NCBI RefSeq assembly: GCF_000227135.1
Contig: NC_018256.1
Span: 754,814-818,813 of the forward strand
Reading direction: 5' to 3'
Source of the DNA: Leishmania donovani
Lineage: Eukaryota; Euglenozoa; Kinetoplastea; Trypanosomatida; Trypanosomatidae
Length of the DNA stretch: 64,000 bases
The notes under the pieces are model-generated. The model was not told the origin of the DNA, made no database searches, and saw only the letters and a program-made list of their open reading frames with translations. Below are positions 20,401-29,650 of the stretch, one piece after another (the first letter of the stretch is position 1; the number at the start of each line of letters is the position of its first letter). Made by a program: the position numbers and the translations under genes.

Positions 20401-21035
20401 AGTGCGTCGATGACACGCTCGGCATGCATGGCAGCCACTGCCTCAGCCTCCTTGGGCGTCGGTGCAAACCCCTCTCCGTAGCGCTCGCCGAACTCCGCCG
20501 GCAGTGGCAGCCGCCAGCGAGCGTGGTACTGCGTCGCCTTGCCGCATCCCTGCACCTGCCGCACCTCCAAGCCCACAGCAGAAGATGAGGGAGCGGCGTC
20601 GTCGGCACCAGACGCCGATGGCTGCAAACAGCGCCGCACAAAATTGCCCACCTTCGCCTTGGCGTACGAATCGATGGCATCAATCGTCTCCACCGACGTG
20701 TACGCTCTGCTACTGCTCGTTGGAGAGGCAAACGAAGAGCGACCGGAGGTCGCTGCGTCGTCGGCCGTGGATGTCGTCGTGGTGTTTCCAGAGGCAGCCA
20801 CCTCCGGCTCCGGCATCAGCACCTCAACTTCAATACTGGACCAATCGTCGGTGCTGTCCTCGTCGCACACAGCAGCCGTGGAGTCGGCATGTGGGGAGTG
20901 CTTCGATGAAAATGACGCCCGAAAGCGACGCTGCACGCGCATGACCGTGTGTGCCACCGTTGGCAAATGCGGCACCGCTGCCTGACGGGCTAAGGCACGA
21001 AGCTGTGAGGAGGGAGCGACAGACCTGTAGGCCAT
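14493..21035 (-). CDS. Giant dsRBD-repeat protein with degenerate DEAH-helicase-like C-terminus (REH2-related)
   Basis: From ATG 21035 the protein has 2180 residues. The N-terminus (RSVAPSSQLRALARQAA, basic, no acids) looks like a mitochondrial presequence; ATG 21167 is an alternative start and is the first in-frame ATG after a strong acceptor. Five repeats of about 100-145 residues lie near 129-239, 322-445, 555-690, 846-990 and 1090-1190. They share a core of the type LPLP-x3-GKR-x-A-x-G-x-APT-x-KEA followed by a helix with HAE-x-x-IDA, as in divergent dsRBDs. Near 1680-1760 a helical region resembles the HA2 domain of DEAH helicases (LAHLILMGLLLGCTPWAV). I find no Walker A GxGKT, no DExH box and no SAT motif, so ATPase activity is unlikely. 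A strongly acidic tract lies near 2040. The layout and length recall the kinetoplastid RNA-editing helicase REH2, so I infer a helicase-dead paralogue in mitochondrial RNA metabolism. Confidence 0.75.
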   Translation of the reverse strand: MAYRSVAPSSQLRALARQAAVPHLPTVAHTVMRVQRRFRASFSSKHSPHADSTAAVCDEDSTDDWSSIEVEVLMPEPEVAASGNTTTTSTADDAATSGRSSFASPTSSSRAYTSVETIDAIDSYAKAKVGNFVRRCLQPSASGADDAAPSSSAVGLEVRQVQGCGKATQYHARWRLPLPAEFGERYGEGFAPTPKEAEAVAAMHAERVIDALGFQLFQLSSKQRKHAEAARAAGRWAPMPTATTTTTASSSGAPITTAEVVPPPDTPSPPPLQLLGLSAQQRQEKELRIDRVQFAPVQRGGFTPLALTLASPQYFDSSSHSRIERFFRVHRTSFRANLRLVLLKSGGHGTTKGDGVGEGVDARQHASTPGGLFLAQLILPLPARFGKRIAMGKAPTRKEAVLLACMHAELIIDAVGFALYPENREKQAAHAVECAKMRRWCPQPGDCAYRYTAPSPPPMELVEELYPSTVAAATVVTSEPDSAVVGALLHTGATNKTAHACGDGGSSGVSPSPRLLADAQAGSAPSPVESMLLQHQQAVLAVRYFIDEPSLRDFEPARLLLERYVKQFVSRFAAHAESTTCLSAASLTDSSLTELMLVEELGQRDRRVFRATITVPLLNPKSEQAAPTAAAALAAPAVAPAAAPAVDARSPLPYTQSFVAIGVSYTNHLAELAAAMHALRTLGALNRLCLVRVNTAVAQALESFAMRAQIPLHDAAQPMLHPSQLPPESLPAPVRVMEGFVGRIAASGLNLRDRNHLPKDMDSEKVRDRFATRVPLLSEEAGTAVNTLNREEDLLRELRARQERLPRMHWDTSPDADGRIIVSPDQDAKMSRMYNHTLSSVRQPDVRATIRLRDYLERHGKSPEMALSVVRVCGNQEHAEKRGLYVAKVLLPVTLRHQPKAKRRPPSTASSQTSALSSSASLSSESQQPRQSQLPEYVAQGEGPTRDDAVLLCAAHAEALLDAAGQPFYDHSLLQRKHADTARALGRWAPLVRGAALPPESLRRTPPPLRKVTCESGVWARLQEQRRASACEAVTSEPAGHATGVLSPASSTRSRHAGTTAPASASVVDDEALCDIAGLQFVYHTDITQSALRQVAEYFSKNGSDIYRMVRQYVVRHPELGVIHRAIVEMPLPASYGKRYAVGCASTKRHALFLCCSHALLILDALQLPVYTEYGRQRRYARAAAVKGRDAPLSGKACGKSDTPSPPGLYYLTTCAAAREKPPAIPKLPLLRDRKSLPLWGTFVNHCASYVTRRRETRVTEAVSSVGGPRVPRSNVVAEDATSDIAASTPSDKFARRQLADLCRLAGLPDPTDDVPSKSVALSSNERRFFTFKELTGTPYTMRGVSDASPAESRHRAFGQGIQLLLLVVRPNSDSAPTPRRSWWDGQQRTLCIHDCVRNQMTPHGCLWVLRMWAAMHYPPLCVRMMLRKVELPTEEGGKVVACAHDADVVTNPGLTPSLSAPGTPCPPTDYQGVASIVESRDGVEKVLYHAACETAGPAATTAADSVHRALRQLLSDVQRRPTMQTLYRFLSKQPQLHIPSIRVLADPEDVVHRLHALVCNSHGSERIVRSAEPLQVGHLAVLLTLLQHDQRPTASFYKTWPVELLLKWVGAVSSSTQGWATSKDDEADCGRAQRGCLPSTLESTFVSYGLARAAPSARSALPTRATSSRLPSPVVPTPLAGALALLCRCLPPLPDVLIGEEDGKNTAAVQVAANTTRLAERDRELPLQLAHLILMGLLLGCTPWAVRAAAIVACAEHTLEWYDKQQGLSAAAGNNDATAMTPPLPAPRLAPYVSVDVTEAVLASLDATAPPLPETVLRYASEVERRLEALWVEASASAAAGKAPPLPWLPPPEAWGTCLRKADASKQTPSPAAGVLTLTERRILRPLLQCAVATSAAPHAVWVRATRMEKGGGADEVCGDGAGWCWDETDAEEQRLVFQHRHAAHYAAVRVSNHDLTQVETLESANGISAMATCFAAFGCAVYPTEPLVASTVEQERASALFRLSRAEDDFEDEAQANDDDADDAADAAHDDEEGGEGEEDEKLDSLDDDVDVGQFARVFGTCVSPLAAALVASAPTRSASLQSHRSIYPTPDDVAAGGALRAVGENLPVLMTAFQETVPLLVHRRSSVPLLSSLSAHLRSRVETTTPFSPEERRAISQLFTMTVRTAADEESRGDEAA

Positions 21036-22424
21036 GACGCTGCCCTTTCGAAGCGGAGGTGTACGGCTTTCCGGCGACGGCGACGCAGAGTTCCCGCGAG
21101 GTGCGGCGTAGGGTGCGATGATATGTGCTTTTTTTCCCCTCACGAATGCACACAAGCGAAGCGGCATAGCACTCAGCAGGCAAACCAGCTGCCGCTCGCG
21201 AATCCGGCCAGTCGCGCCCGGGGGGGGGGGGGGCTGGCACACAAGGCGCCCACTGTGAGACAAGCGCACACTCAGAGAGCACAACGCTGAAAAAAAGGGA
21301 AGGGGCAAGACGCACAGCAACGATAAAAATACCATAGCGCCTATCTGGAGGTGCCGGTAGGGTGCGTGGAGGGTGGAAGGTGATGACTGAGCGTGTAGAG
21401 GCGACCACATGCGTGGGAGCATGCAAAAGCGCAGGGGCGGGGCCGCAAGGAGGTGTAGCAGAAAGCAGATGAAAGAAACATAGGAATACAGAGTCAGAGA
21501 CCGTGTCAAGCGCATACGCATAAGCGATTGGAGCTGCAGGGCGACAAGCTGACCGAGTCTTCACACACACACACACACACACCGAGATAGAAAGACGACC
21601 TCCGCCCTTTCTGCCCTCGCCATTGGCGTCGCACATGTGCACATTCCATCACAGGGCATGCTAACTCGACGCACGAGGAAGAAGTGTCATGATTGCTTTT
21701 GCTGTGTTCTTCCCTGCTATCTTGTCTTTTTTTTTGTATGTCTGAGAAAAAGTAGAGAGGCAAATGCGTAGAGGTGCTCTCATGTCTGGTGTCCAAGTAT
21801 ATATGTGTGTGTGGGAGGGTGAATGGGTACCTCCACTGTCCCAGCGCGACGTATACGTTTTACCGAGGAAGCTTGCTCTCGAGGCTCTCTCGCCATTACT
21901 TCTCCTCTCCTGCCGGATGTTACCATCACCTTCCTGGGCTCAGCGGCGCCTTCAGCACAAGAAGGGGGGGGTAGAGAGAAGTGGAGCAACAAGACACGCG
22001 TGCACTCTCCCTACAGCGAGTTGGTCAGAAACAAGAGGAAGACTTCAAAGGGTGCGCCAGTGCAAGATCACGAGCAACAGGCAGAGAAAAGTTGCGCCAG
22101 GAGAGAAAGAAGGGAAAGCAGCCAAAAGAAGCGGACGCCCGTAGCGCGAACAAGAGGCACACCCACGCACGTGCATACACCACGACCACCATCATCATCC
22201 ACCAATGTGCGTAGCTTTCCTCGATCACGCTCGCCTTGCTTTTTTCGTGGTTCGTTAGTTGGTTGCCCTATGTGTTCGTGTTCAACACGTGAAGCAAGGG
22301 AAGAAAACGGGGACCATATGCGTCCGTATGTAAGTTTGCATACTACAAGACAGAGGGACAGCACACACGCACAGAGACGCGATGACGGTGCACGCCTTTA
22401 TGTGCATGAGAGAGGGAGGAAGTT
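21036..22424. other. Spacer between RING-CH ligase gene and dsRBD-repeat gene
   Basis: It contains the 5'UTR/acceptor of the dsRBD-repeat gene, a G14 run near 21219-21232, a (CA)n tract near 21563-21582 and the ligase 3'UTR. No separate gene is visible. Confidence 0.55.
21287..21309 (-). promoter_or_regulatory. Probable spliced-leader acceptor of the dsRBD-repeat gene
   Basis: On the minus strand a pyrimidine tract of about 20 bases, including a run of seven T, ends in CAG (AG at 21288-21287). This is the typical trans-splice acceptor layout in trypanosomatids. The first in-frame ATG downstream is 21167 and the next 21035, so the site leaves the start choice between these two open. Confidence 0.6.
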
Positions 22425-25400
22425 CTAGTGAGCCGCTACGGCTTGCACGTCGCCGTGCGGCCCGTCCCCGACGTCTGGCTCTGCCCCTCTATCCTGGTGC
22501 AGGGCCTCGGCATTTCCTTGGACCACGTCGCGGGAGTCGACGCTTTCCCAGTCGTCATCGGAGTCGCCGTCCGCGCTGCCATCGCCGCCTGTGGCGGAGC
22601 CCGTGTAAGGGCCAACCATCTGGTGCACGTCGTACTGGCGCTCAAATGTCTCCTCCACCAGGGTGGGGTAGCTGCTCCAGAACAGCTGCGCAAAAGGTCC
22701 GATGTAGATGATGCCGACGATCGGCACGACGAACACAATGGCGATGGTGAGTGCTGTGCCGAAGATGACGGAGCGGGCGAACAATGTGGGGTTCCAGCAG
22801 AAGAAGCTCAAGGAGGCCGCCCCCACAAGAACCGGTAGCGCATTCCTCGTGATGCACAAGAGGAGAGTGCCGCACAGTACGGGAACGATCCAAACCATGA
22901 CGGACGCGACGACGAGGAAGAGAACAGCCACCACCACACGCCGCAGCAGGAGGTAGGACGGGATAGCCGCCTCTTCCACATACTCCTCGCGCCGGTCGAA
23001 CCCCAGCGGTTCGACCATCGGAGGCAGAACAAGTTCGTCCTCGCCCTCCTGCTCCACAAATCCCTCCACCGCGCGAAGCTGCTCTGGGTCAAACAGGTAG
23101 TCCTCCATGTGCACGACACTCTGACCAATCCAGCGAACCACCGGAAAGAGAATGCGTAGCTGCGCTCGCTGCAGGGGGTACACGGCGAAGCAGGAGAGGA
23201 CCGTTGATATCGCTGCCACGTACTTGAGGACGTCGACGACGTAGTTCGCGAATGTGTTGCGCAGCAGCAGCAGTGACCACCACTCATACGCGAGGGCGCG
23301 CCAGCGGCCCATGCCCATGTAAGGGTACGACAAGTGCAGTGCGGCCATGTAACACTTGATCGCGCTCACGGTGTGAGGCTCTTCCTGCACCGTGTCGTGC
23401 TCTGGGTACAACGACCGCGGCGTCGGCACCACCTCGGGGTGCAGGACACTGGCAATGCGGCTCATGGCATCCTGGTACGTGTTTCTCCACGCGTTGAGCA
23501 CCATCTGATGCGCACGCGCGGTCGAGGTGCTCTGCTGCTCTGAAACCGTGAATGGCGGCGCCACAATGGCCTCCAAATCTGCGACTGGCGGCTGCCGCTG
23601 CAGCGTCCCTAACCACTCTGCTGAGGAGGACAAGACCATCACCGTGTTGCACACGCCATCCTCGGATGTTGCTACGCGCAGCCACTCTATCGGCTCCTGA
23701 ACGCGCTCCAGCGTGTGGCGAAACCCCTCCGACGCCGCTGCGACCCTCTTGGCGGATTCGGGGTCGATGAGGTGAAAAAGGAACACCGAGCGATCTGACA
23801 TGTTGCCCCAGACCTGCTCCCACAGCTCTCGCGCGGCGGGTGTCATGGAAGTGGAGCTCGCGGCAGTCAGCTCGAGGGGGGCGATGGTGTCGAGAGGGAT
23901 TGAACCAAGCATTGGCCTCAGTTGCTCTCGTGCTCGGGCTGCGTACATGGCACCAAAGGGGAGCAGCACCCGCTCCGCCAGAACGCGCAGAACCTCGGCG
24001 CGGCGCCACTCGTCAAGGCTGGCGTCCGCGCTGATGTCGTACCCGGTCGTCACCCTCAGTGAAAGAGACATTTTCAGCGGAAGCCCTGTCTGCGCAACTG
24101 TGCCATCACCCCACAACAAGTCACGGCACCCGAGCATTCCCCAAAACGGCACCCGCACAAAGACAAGCAGCACCAACAGCTCCACCACCGCCACGCGGAG
24201 GAAGCCGCGAACGATGCGGGGAGGGTCGGAGTCGAATACCTGAGTCACGACACAGCGCCAGTACCCGAGAACGGAGTCCCAACGGGCATCGAAGCTGCGC
24301 ACAAAGAACAGATCGACGCCGTTGGCAAACAAGGGGCCCACAACCGTCAACTCCATCGCGGTGAGCAGCATCACCAGCACCGCGCCCACCACCCAGTAGA
24401 GCGTCACTTTCAGCACGGTGAGTCCGTGAAAAAAGGCCAGGAAGCCGCGATCAAAGCCAATATCCACGTACGGGGCGACGGCGTAGTGCAGCATCATCCC
24501 TCCCAGCTCGGGTAGCGCACCGTAAAAGAAAAAAGCATCCACGAGGTACACCCCAAAGAGTGTCTTCACCGCCTCCTGCGACAGCAGCGGCACGCGCTCT
24601 GCAACCTCGTATAAGCGCCGCTTCTGTGTCGTGAGGACGTTTCGCGTGTGGCGGTAGCGCCAACTCACGATGAAGCCTGCAAAGGCAAGCGCTACGACTA
24701 CCCTGCCCCAGATCGTGCGCAGCAGCAGCGTCAGTGCAAGACCGTAGCAGAGCTGCCGCATCGACGAAGGGAGGAGCCGCTTCATGCCGCCGCCACCGGC
24801 GCCCGACTTCACCCAGTCGATCGTGTCAAAGACCCCGTCGACGAAGGAAAGTCGGTAGGGCATGTCGCTGCCGCTTTCTGAGTCGTCATTACCGCTGTCG
24901 CTGTCGCTGCTCGAGTGCTGCTCGCCTGCCACTGCCCTCGCCTCTGCTCGCGCCCCACGTTGGCGCGCGTCAGGCGCATCCTCGCGCGGCAGAAGTTCCT
25001 GCTCCGCCGCCGGCAGAGGTCCCCATTCCGGTCTCCACCCCTCGACGATAAAACCCTCTGGCGACGCTTCCTCATGATGCGGCGGCTGCGCTTGTGGAGA
25101 ATCATTGTTCACCCCCTGCTCCGTGGCCTCCGCCCGCTCCTCAACTCCCTCTGCCGGGCCGTTCTCCTCATGAAAGTCGAGAGGGCCTACCGGAGGCATC
25201 GCTGCCGCTCGTGCCAACCCTCCTTCCTCAGCTCGCCTTGCCGTCTCGCGGGCGAGTCGCTCCCGGGCAGCGCGGAAGTAGTGGTTCCACTTCTCCCACC
25301 CCACAGCCACCGCGTTCATCACGGTGCACAGGACGAGGCCAAAGAGAATTGCGTCGGCCCACGCCAAGAAGGACTCCGTCAAGGTGTACGTGCCGTCCTC

Positions 25401-26078
25401 ATTCTCCAGCACCTCCTGGCTGCCGGGGACACCGACTGAGGCGGTGTAGCTAAGGTTCCGCTCCGGTGATGCTGCAAAGGTCGACATGGGCCGCCACAGC
25501 AGCGGCCAGCGATGAAAACTGTAGACGAGCCCGAGCAGGAGCGGGAGGACGAAAAAGCGCAGAAGGACGCAGCAGAGCGTCTCGGCGGATTCGAGGAGGA
25601 GCGGCTTAATCAAAAACTTCAACAAAAACACGCGGCGCTCGTGCGGCCTCAGCGGAAGGTTTGCACCGGGGGGATATTCGGAGTGCACCAGCTGGTAGGA
25701 CGCGCCGCAGCTGCGGCAAGCGCGGTTGCGCTGCTGAATGACCCAGCGATCGATGCACTTTTGATGAACATATCCGACAGAGCCGCGGCAGCGGCAGCGG
25801 TGGGTGACAATAGGGTTCAAGGGGGTGCTGGTGGGGTCGAAGCAGATCCAGCACTCAACAAGGGACCCCGATGTGGAGTTGCGGCTCGACCCAAGGGAGG
25901 GGGAGGCAGCAGCTGCAGAGGTTTGCGGAAGCGCGCCTGACAGGTCATTCTCAGCCAGCCCACTCCTTTGTGCATCCTCATCTTTTGTGGCCGTCGAGGT
26001 GGATGACACGGTAGTGAGAGGCTCCCCAGTTGCCTCCCGCCGAGTTTTCCTCGCCGTTCGACGAGGGAGCTCCTGCAT
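22425..26078 (-). CDS. RING-CH (MARCH6/Doa10-type) multi-span membrane E3 ubiquitin ligase
   Basis: The protein has 1217 residues from ATG 26078; the frame is open to 26432, but only from a GTG and through low-complexity sequence. A RING-CH (C4HC3) domain lies at 76-124: Cys76, Cys79, Cys95, Cys97, His105, Cys108, Cys121 and Cys124, with CWICF and the HQKCIDRW segment typical of the RINGv family. Two hydrophobic spans follow at once, then an acidic Glu/Ser/Asp-rich linker, then many more spans (at least ten in all) over the rest of the chain. N-terminal RING-CH plus a large polytopic body is the architecture of Doa10/MARCH6, the ER/inner-nuclear-envelope ligase of ERAD, so I infer that role. 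I did not confirm the conserved TD domain. The tail is hydrophilic and acidic. Confidence 0.85.
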   Translation of the reverse strand: MQELPRRTARKTRREATGEPLTTVSSTSTATKDEDAQRSGLAENDLSGALPQTSAAAASPSLGSSRNSTSGSLVECWICFDPTSTPLNPIVTHRCRCRGSVGYVHQKCIDRWVIQQRNRACRSCGASYQLVHSEYPPGANLPLRPHERRVFLLKFLIKPLLLESAETLCCVLLRFFVLPLLLGLVYSFHRWPLLWRPMSTFAASPERNLSYTASVGVPGSQEVLENEDGTYTLTESFLAWADAILFGLVLCTVMNAVAVGWEKWNHYFRAARERLARETARRAEEGGLARAAAMPPVGPLDFHEENGPAEGVEERAEATEQGVNNDSPQAQPPHHEEASPEGFIVEGWRPEWGPLPAAEQELLPREDAPDARQRGARAEARAVAGEQHSSSDSDSGNDDSESGSDMPYRLSFVDGVFDTIDWVKSGAGGGGMKRLLPSSMRQLCYGLALTLLLRTIWGRVVVALAFAGFIVSWRYRHTRNVLTTQKRRLYEVAERVPLLSQEAVKTLFGVYLVDAFFFYGALPELGGMMLHYAVAPYVDIGFDRGFLAFFHGLTVLKVTLYWVVGAVLVMLLTAMELTVVGPLFANGVDLFFVRSFDARWDSVLGYWRCVVTQVFDSDPPRIVRGFLRVAVVELLVLLVFVRVPFWGMLGCRDLLWGDGTVAQTGLPLKMSLSLRVTTGYDISADASLDEWRRAEVLRVLAERVLLPFGAMYAARAREQLRPMLGSIPLDTIAPLELTAASSTSMTPAARELWEQVWGNMSDRSVFLFHLIDPESAKRVAAASEGFRHTLERVQEPIEWLRVATSEDGVCNTVMVLSSSAEWLGTLQRQPPVADLEAIVAPPFTVSEQQSTSTARAHQMVLNAWRNTYQDAMSRIASVLHPEVVPTPRSLYPEHDTVQEEPHTVSAIKCYMAALHLSYPYMGMGRWRALAYEWWSLLLLRNTFANYVVDVLKYVAAISTVLSCFAVYPLQRAQLRILFPVVRWIGQSVVHMEDYLFDPEQLRAVEGFVEQEGEDELVLPPMVEPLGFDRREEYVEEAAIPSYLLLRRVVVAVLFLVVASVMVWIVPVLCGTLLLCITRNALPVLVGAASLSFFCWNPTLFARSVIFGTALTIAIVFVVPIVGIIYIGPFAQLFWSSYPTLVEETFERQYDVHQMVGPYTGSATGGDGSADGDSDDDWESVDSRDVVQGNAEALHQDRGAEPDVGDGPHGDVQAVAAH

Positions 26079-29000
26079 CTCGGCGAAGTGCGTGCCTTGT
26101 TGTGTATGCGCCTGTGTGACTGCGCGAAGAGCTTTAACGGGTAAACCACAAGAGCGGGGCGGAGGTGTGTATAGGTGCAGGATAGGCAGCCAAATGTGAA
26201 GACGCCAAGAAAGTTGAGGGGCAGCACAACAAAACGCTTTGCAAGGATTAGAGGACAACAAGATATCTGCGAGTACACACACGCACACACGCACACACGC
26301 ACACACGCAAGGAATCTCCTCGCGAAGCGGCAGCAGCAGCAGCAGCCCACAATCGGTATGTAGAAGACTTTTCTCCACAAAATAAAAACTCGCAGTCAAA
26401 AAAATGCGTGCACCGGACACGCGCACACTCACTAATCCTGATCAGCGTGCGGTGTGCAATCTCGAGCGAAAAACAAAAGCAGGAGACCGGTAAATGGGAG
26501 TGGTTGTGGAAGGGGAGAGTAGGGTACCCGAGAATGTGAAGAAAGGCGACAGAGCAAGCGTTTCTGCCGCCACACCGGAAAAAGAGAAGAGGAGCAGGAG
26601 ACGCCGCAACGCGGCGCTCTTTGGAAAACGAGCACAAGACGCGCAAGCAAACGACGATTGACAAAAAAAAAAAACAGAAAAGAATGCACGACCGCCTCCA
26701 CGGTCAGCTGAGCTCGTCTGAAAGTGGGCGTGTTCGCTCGTATGTGTTTGTGTGTACGTATGCCTAAGTGTGCGTGCAAGTTCTCTTTCTTCACAACGCG
26801 CCTGTGTGCCGCCGCTCGTGGATACACAGTGGACAGAGATGGGAAAAAAAGAGAGAAATAGGGACTGTAAGATTCGGTGTAGACTTCGCGTTTTACGCGC
26901 GTGTGTGAGTGGGTGAGCGGGGAGGAAAGGTTAGGTAGATTGACAGGAGGGACGGGGGCGTGCAGTGCGCACGCGCGCACGCACACGTATTAAGGATGAC
27001 TTGATCACGTGGAAGCCGCAGACACACAATCGGAAGCGAAGCAAAGAGAGCTGCCGAGCACCGGATGTCTCCCGCGAAGGAGGAGAAGGAGAGAGAGAGA
27101 GATGTGCAAGGGGGAAGAAGAACCACAAAAACAGGGAGATGCGGAGGATGAGATACAAGAAAGTGCTTCTCCTGCAAGCAAACAAAGGTGAGCGGGATCA
27201 AGTTGCGTCCACAGATGCGTACGTGCCTCTCCCCTTTGGGCGCCCCCCTTCGTTCGTTCCTGTCTCGTGTTTTCTCTCTTCCTCTCTCTCTCTCTCGTCG
27301 CCCTTGCTTTGAAACACGTGTGCCTAAATGTGCTTTAAAACGACTGAAGTTGCTTGGCCACGTGTGAGCACGGCGACGGTTTTCGAATGGCGGCGGCCGC
27401 GTATAAAATGGGGCGCATGTGTGCACAAGCAAAAGCGTGGAACGTCCGCAGGTTGAAGAGGTCGAGACGGAGGAGGGGAGGAGAACACGAGGATTGCTAG
27501 TCTGTGTGTTGAGCACAGGAGGAAAAGGAGGCCGGAGGGGAGGGAGAATTCGACATGCCGACACAACGAAGACCGCACCTCAGAGGTGCGCCGGTGCCCG
27601 TACACGGACGCATTTGCGGAGCAGCAAAGGAGAGGAGGGGGGAGTAGTAGGCGAAGCACTTGGCGAATCACGGCACAAAGCGATGAGCTGATATGCGTAA
27701 CGGAGAATACGCCACTCACGTATGCGCAACTTCTCTTCAGCCGCCAGTCCAAACACGGCGACTTGGCGAAGATGACGAGCCTCGTCGGGTACGTCACCCA
27801 TATGACCCGCTCCACCTTCTTGTTTTTTTGATCTGTGTGCTGCTCAGCTCGGGGAAGAGAAAGGGGCAAGCGAGAGAGACTCCTCAACACAAGTGCACCC
27901 GAGCATCACAGGCAGGCAGAGCCCAACAGAAGACGAAGGCTAATAAACACCCGGACCGACAGTCAGAACCAGAGAGAGAGAGAACGTCAGGGAAGCTGGA
28001 GAGAGAGTGGCAGAGCAAGAAAACGAGTGGCGTGAAACATGGGTACCACACACGCAACTGTTTACCTAACGGCCGCCACATGCGGTAAAAGAGGCGGTGA
28101 ACAGGGGGAGGGGGTGAGGGTCAGAGAGCGGGAGATGATGTTCACTACTTGCACGATGCGCAAAGGGAGCAACAAAACAGGAATAAAGCACGCTCATGTA
28201 GAGGAGGAAGGAGCACGTTTTTCTTCAACGTGTCTGCTCGCCGCTGTACAACATAAGTTACCACTCTCCACTCCACCCCCTCCCCCAGGCATGCCGCACG
28301 CCCCATCGCGTGGTACAAAGCAGTGTGAGACACGCGCTAGAGAAATGCGCCGAGCCATTCATTTCAGCGCAGTCGCTTCCTCAAAACTTTACCCACCACC
28401 CGCCTCGCAGCTCGCTTCACGGTCGCTCCCCCGTGATGCCGGTCGCCACCTGATGCATCCCCCTCGCTGTGGCGCTCAGGCCCACCCACCGGCAGGCAGT
28501 GAGGGCACGGGTGTGGGATGCGTTCAAGTCACGCTGACCCTGTGACCAGCATATGGGCAGTGCACACGTGTTCAGTGTTGCAGGTCGATCCAAGGCAGCG
28601 CTGTCCAGGGAATGACCGCCAGCATCAGTGGCGATGCATTTCTCGAACCTCCATAGGTCGTAGGTGCTTGACCCTGTCACCACTAGAATTCATTCGGCAT
28701 TAGCAGGGATAGGGGTGGGAGGAGAGGGGGCTTGCTTAGCTTCCCCACAGACAGAGGAAGCGTACCGGACCCTGAGATACCACTCACCGAGGTGACCTCC
28801 GGTCATCAGGGTAACTCGCGTTGCACATGCTAGAAAGAGTCACCCCCGCAGAAGATAGCGCACTCAAGAGAGGCGTATGTGCCAGGGCGCAGATGCATGG
28901 GTATTATGTGCTCGGCATGCCTAGCAGCGTGCCTCTCCCTTACAGCCCCCGTTTCCATACCCAGCCGCACAACGGTATGCATGGCACCCCTGGATTCACC

Positions 29001-29650
29001 TCTACAAAACGGCGTGGTCTTCGCCTTCCGCATGCCACCTAGGGGGAGGGGGGGGGAGGGCACGAGATGAGCTGCGCATATGTGCAGGTCACAGAGAGAG
29101 TGGGTGCTGGAGAGGGAATGAACACGCAGAACAAGGAGAGAGAGCAGCACAAAGCCAGAGGATGCATCGAGGCCTCTCACCTCCCACCGCCTCTATAGGT
29201 GTCTCATCACTTGTCACAAAGTAGGCTTCGAGAAAATAGAAGTGCCGAAAAAAAAAACGGAAGCAAGCTATCCCAGACACCGGAGAAGCGCGCGCAGCAC
29301 GGCAGGAGCCACTATTATCATCGGAATGAACCTCTGCAACTCAGAGGGCAACGGCAGCAAGAGAGAGAGAAACATGAAAAATACACGTTGAGAGCTGGAG
29401 AAGCAGATCCTGCAAATGGAAAAGGAAAACGAAAATGAAAACAGCAGAAGGGAGAAAGAAAAAGATGCCGGCGGCACACAAGCCAGATGGCCCTGTCCAT
29501 GGGGATGCCGGTAGTCGACAAGAAAAAAGTGATGTCACACGTCCGTCGACGACAGGGCTTCATGCGGCGTGCCTGTGGTGCACGCGAACACACGCTTACG
29601 TTCCAAGCACATACGCAGCCGTGACCAGACGCGCTGGTGGCGCTTGAAGG
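26079..29650. other. Long spacer: 3'UTR of the ABC gene (with SIDER) and 5' region of the ligase gene
   Basis: This 3.6-kb stretch has no convincing gene. Apart from the SIDER element listed separately it is low-complexity: CA repeats near 26276-26309, (CAG)n near 26329-26345, and A-runs near 26665. Minus-strand T/C tracts before 26078 are candidate trans-splice regions. Confidence 0.6.
28310..28830 (-). mobile_element. SIDER-type short retroposon
   Basis: On the minus strand, 28811-28734 forms a 78-base block that begins CCCTGATGACCGG and ends GGAAGCTAAGC. It matches the roughly 77-79-base 5' signature shared by trypanosomatid ingi/L1Tc retroposons and their truncated Leishmania derivatives, including the CCACCT/TCACCT, AGGGTC and GAAGCTAAGC landmarks. 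The element continues toward lower coordinates and seems to fade into A/G-rich sequence near 28310-28400. Its ends are approximate. It is in the same orientation as the genes and lies about 0.8 kb into the 3'UTR of the ABC ATPase gene, the usual site for SIDERs, some of which are known to destabilise their host mRNAs. Confidence 0.75.
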
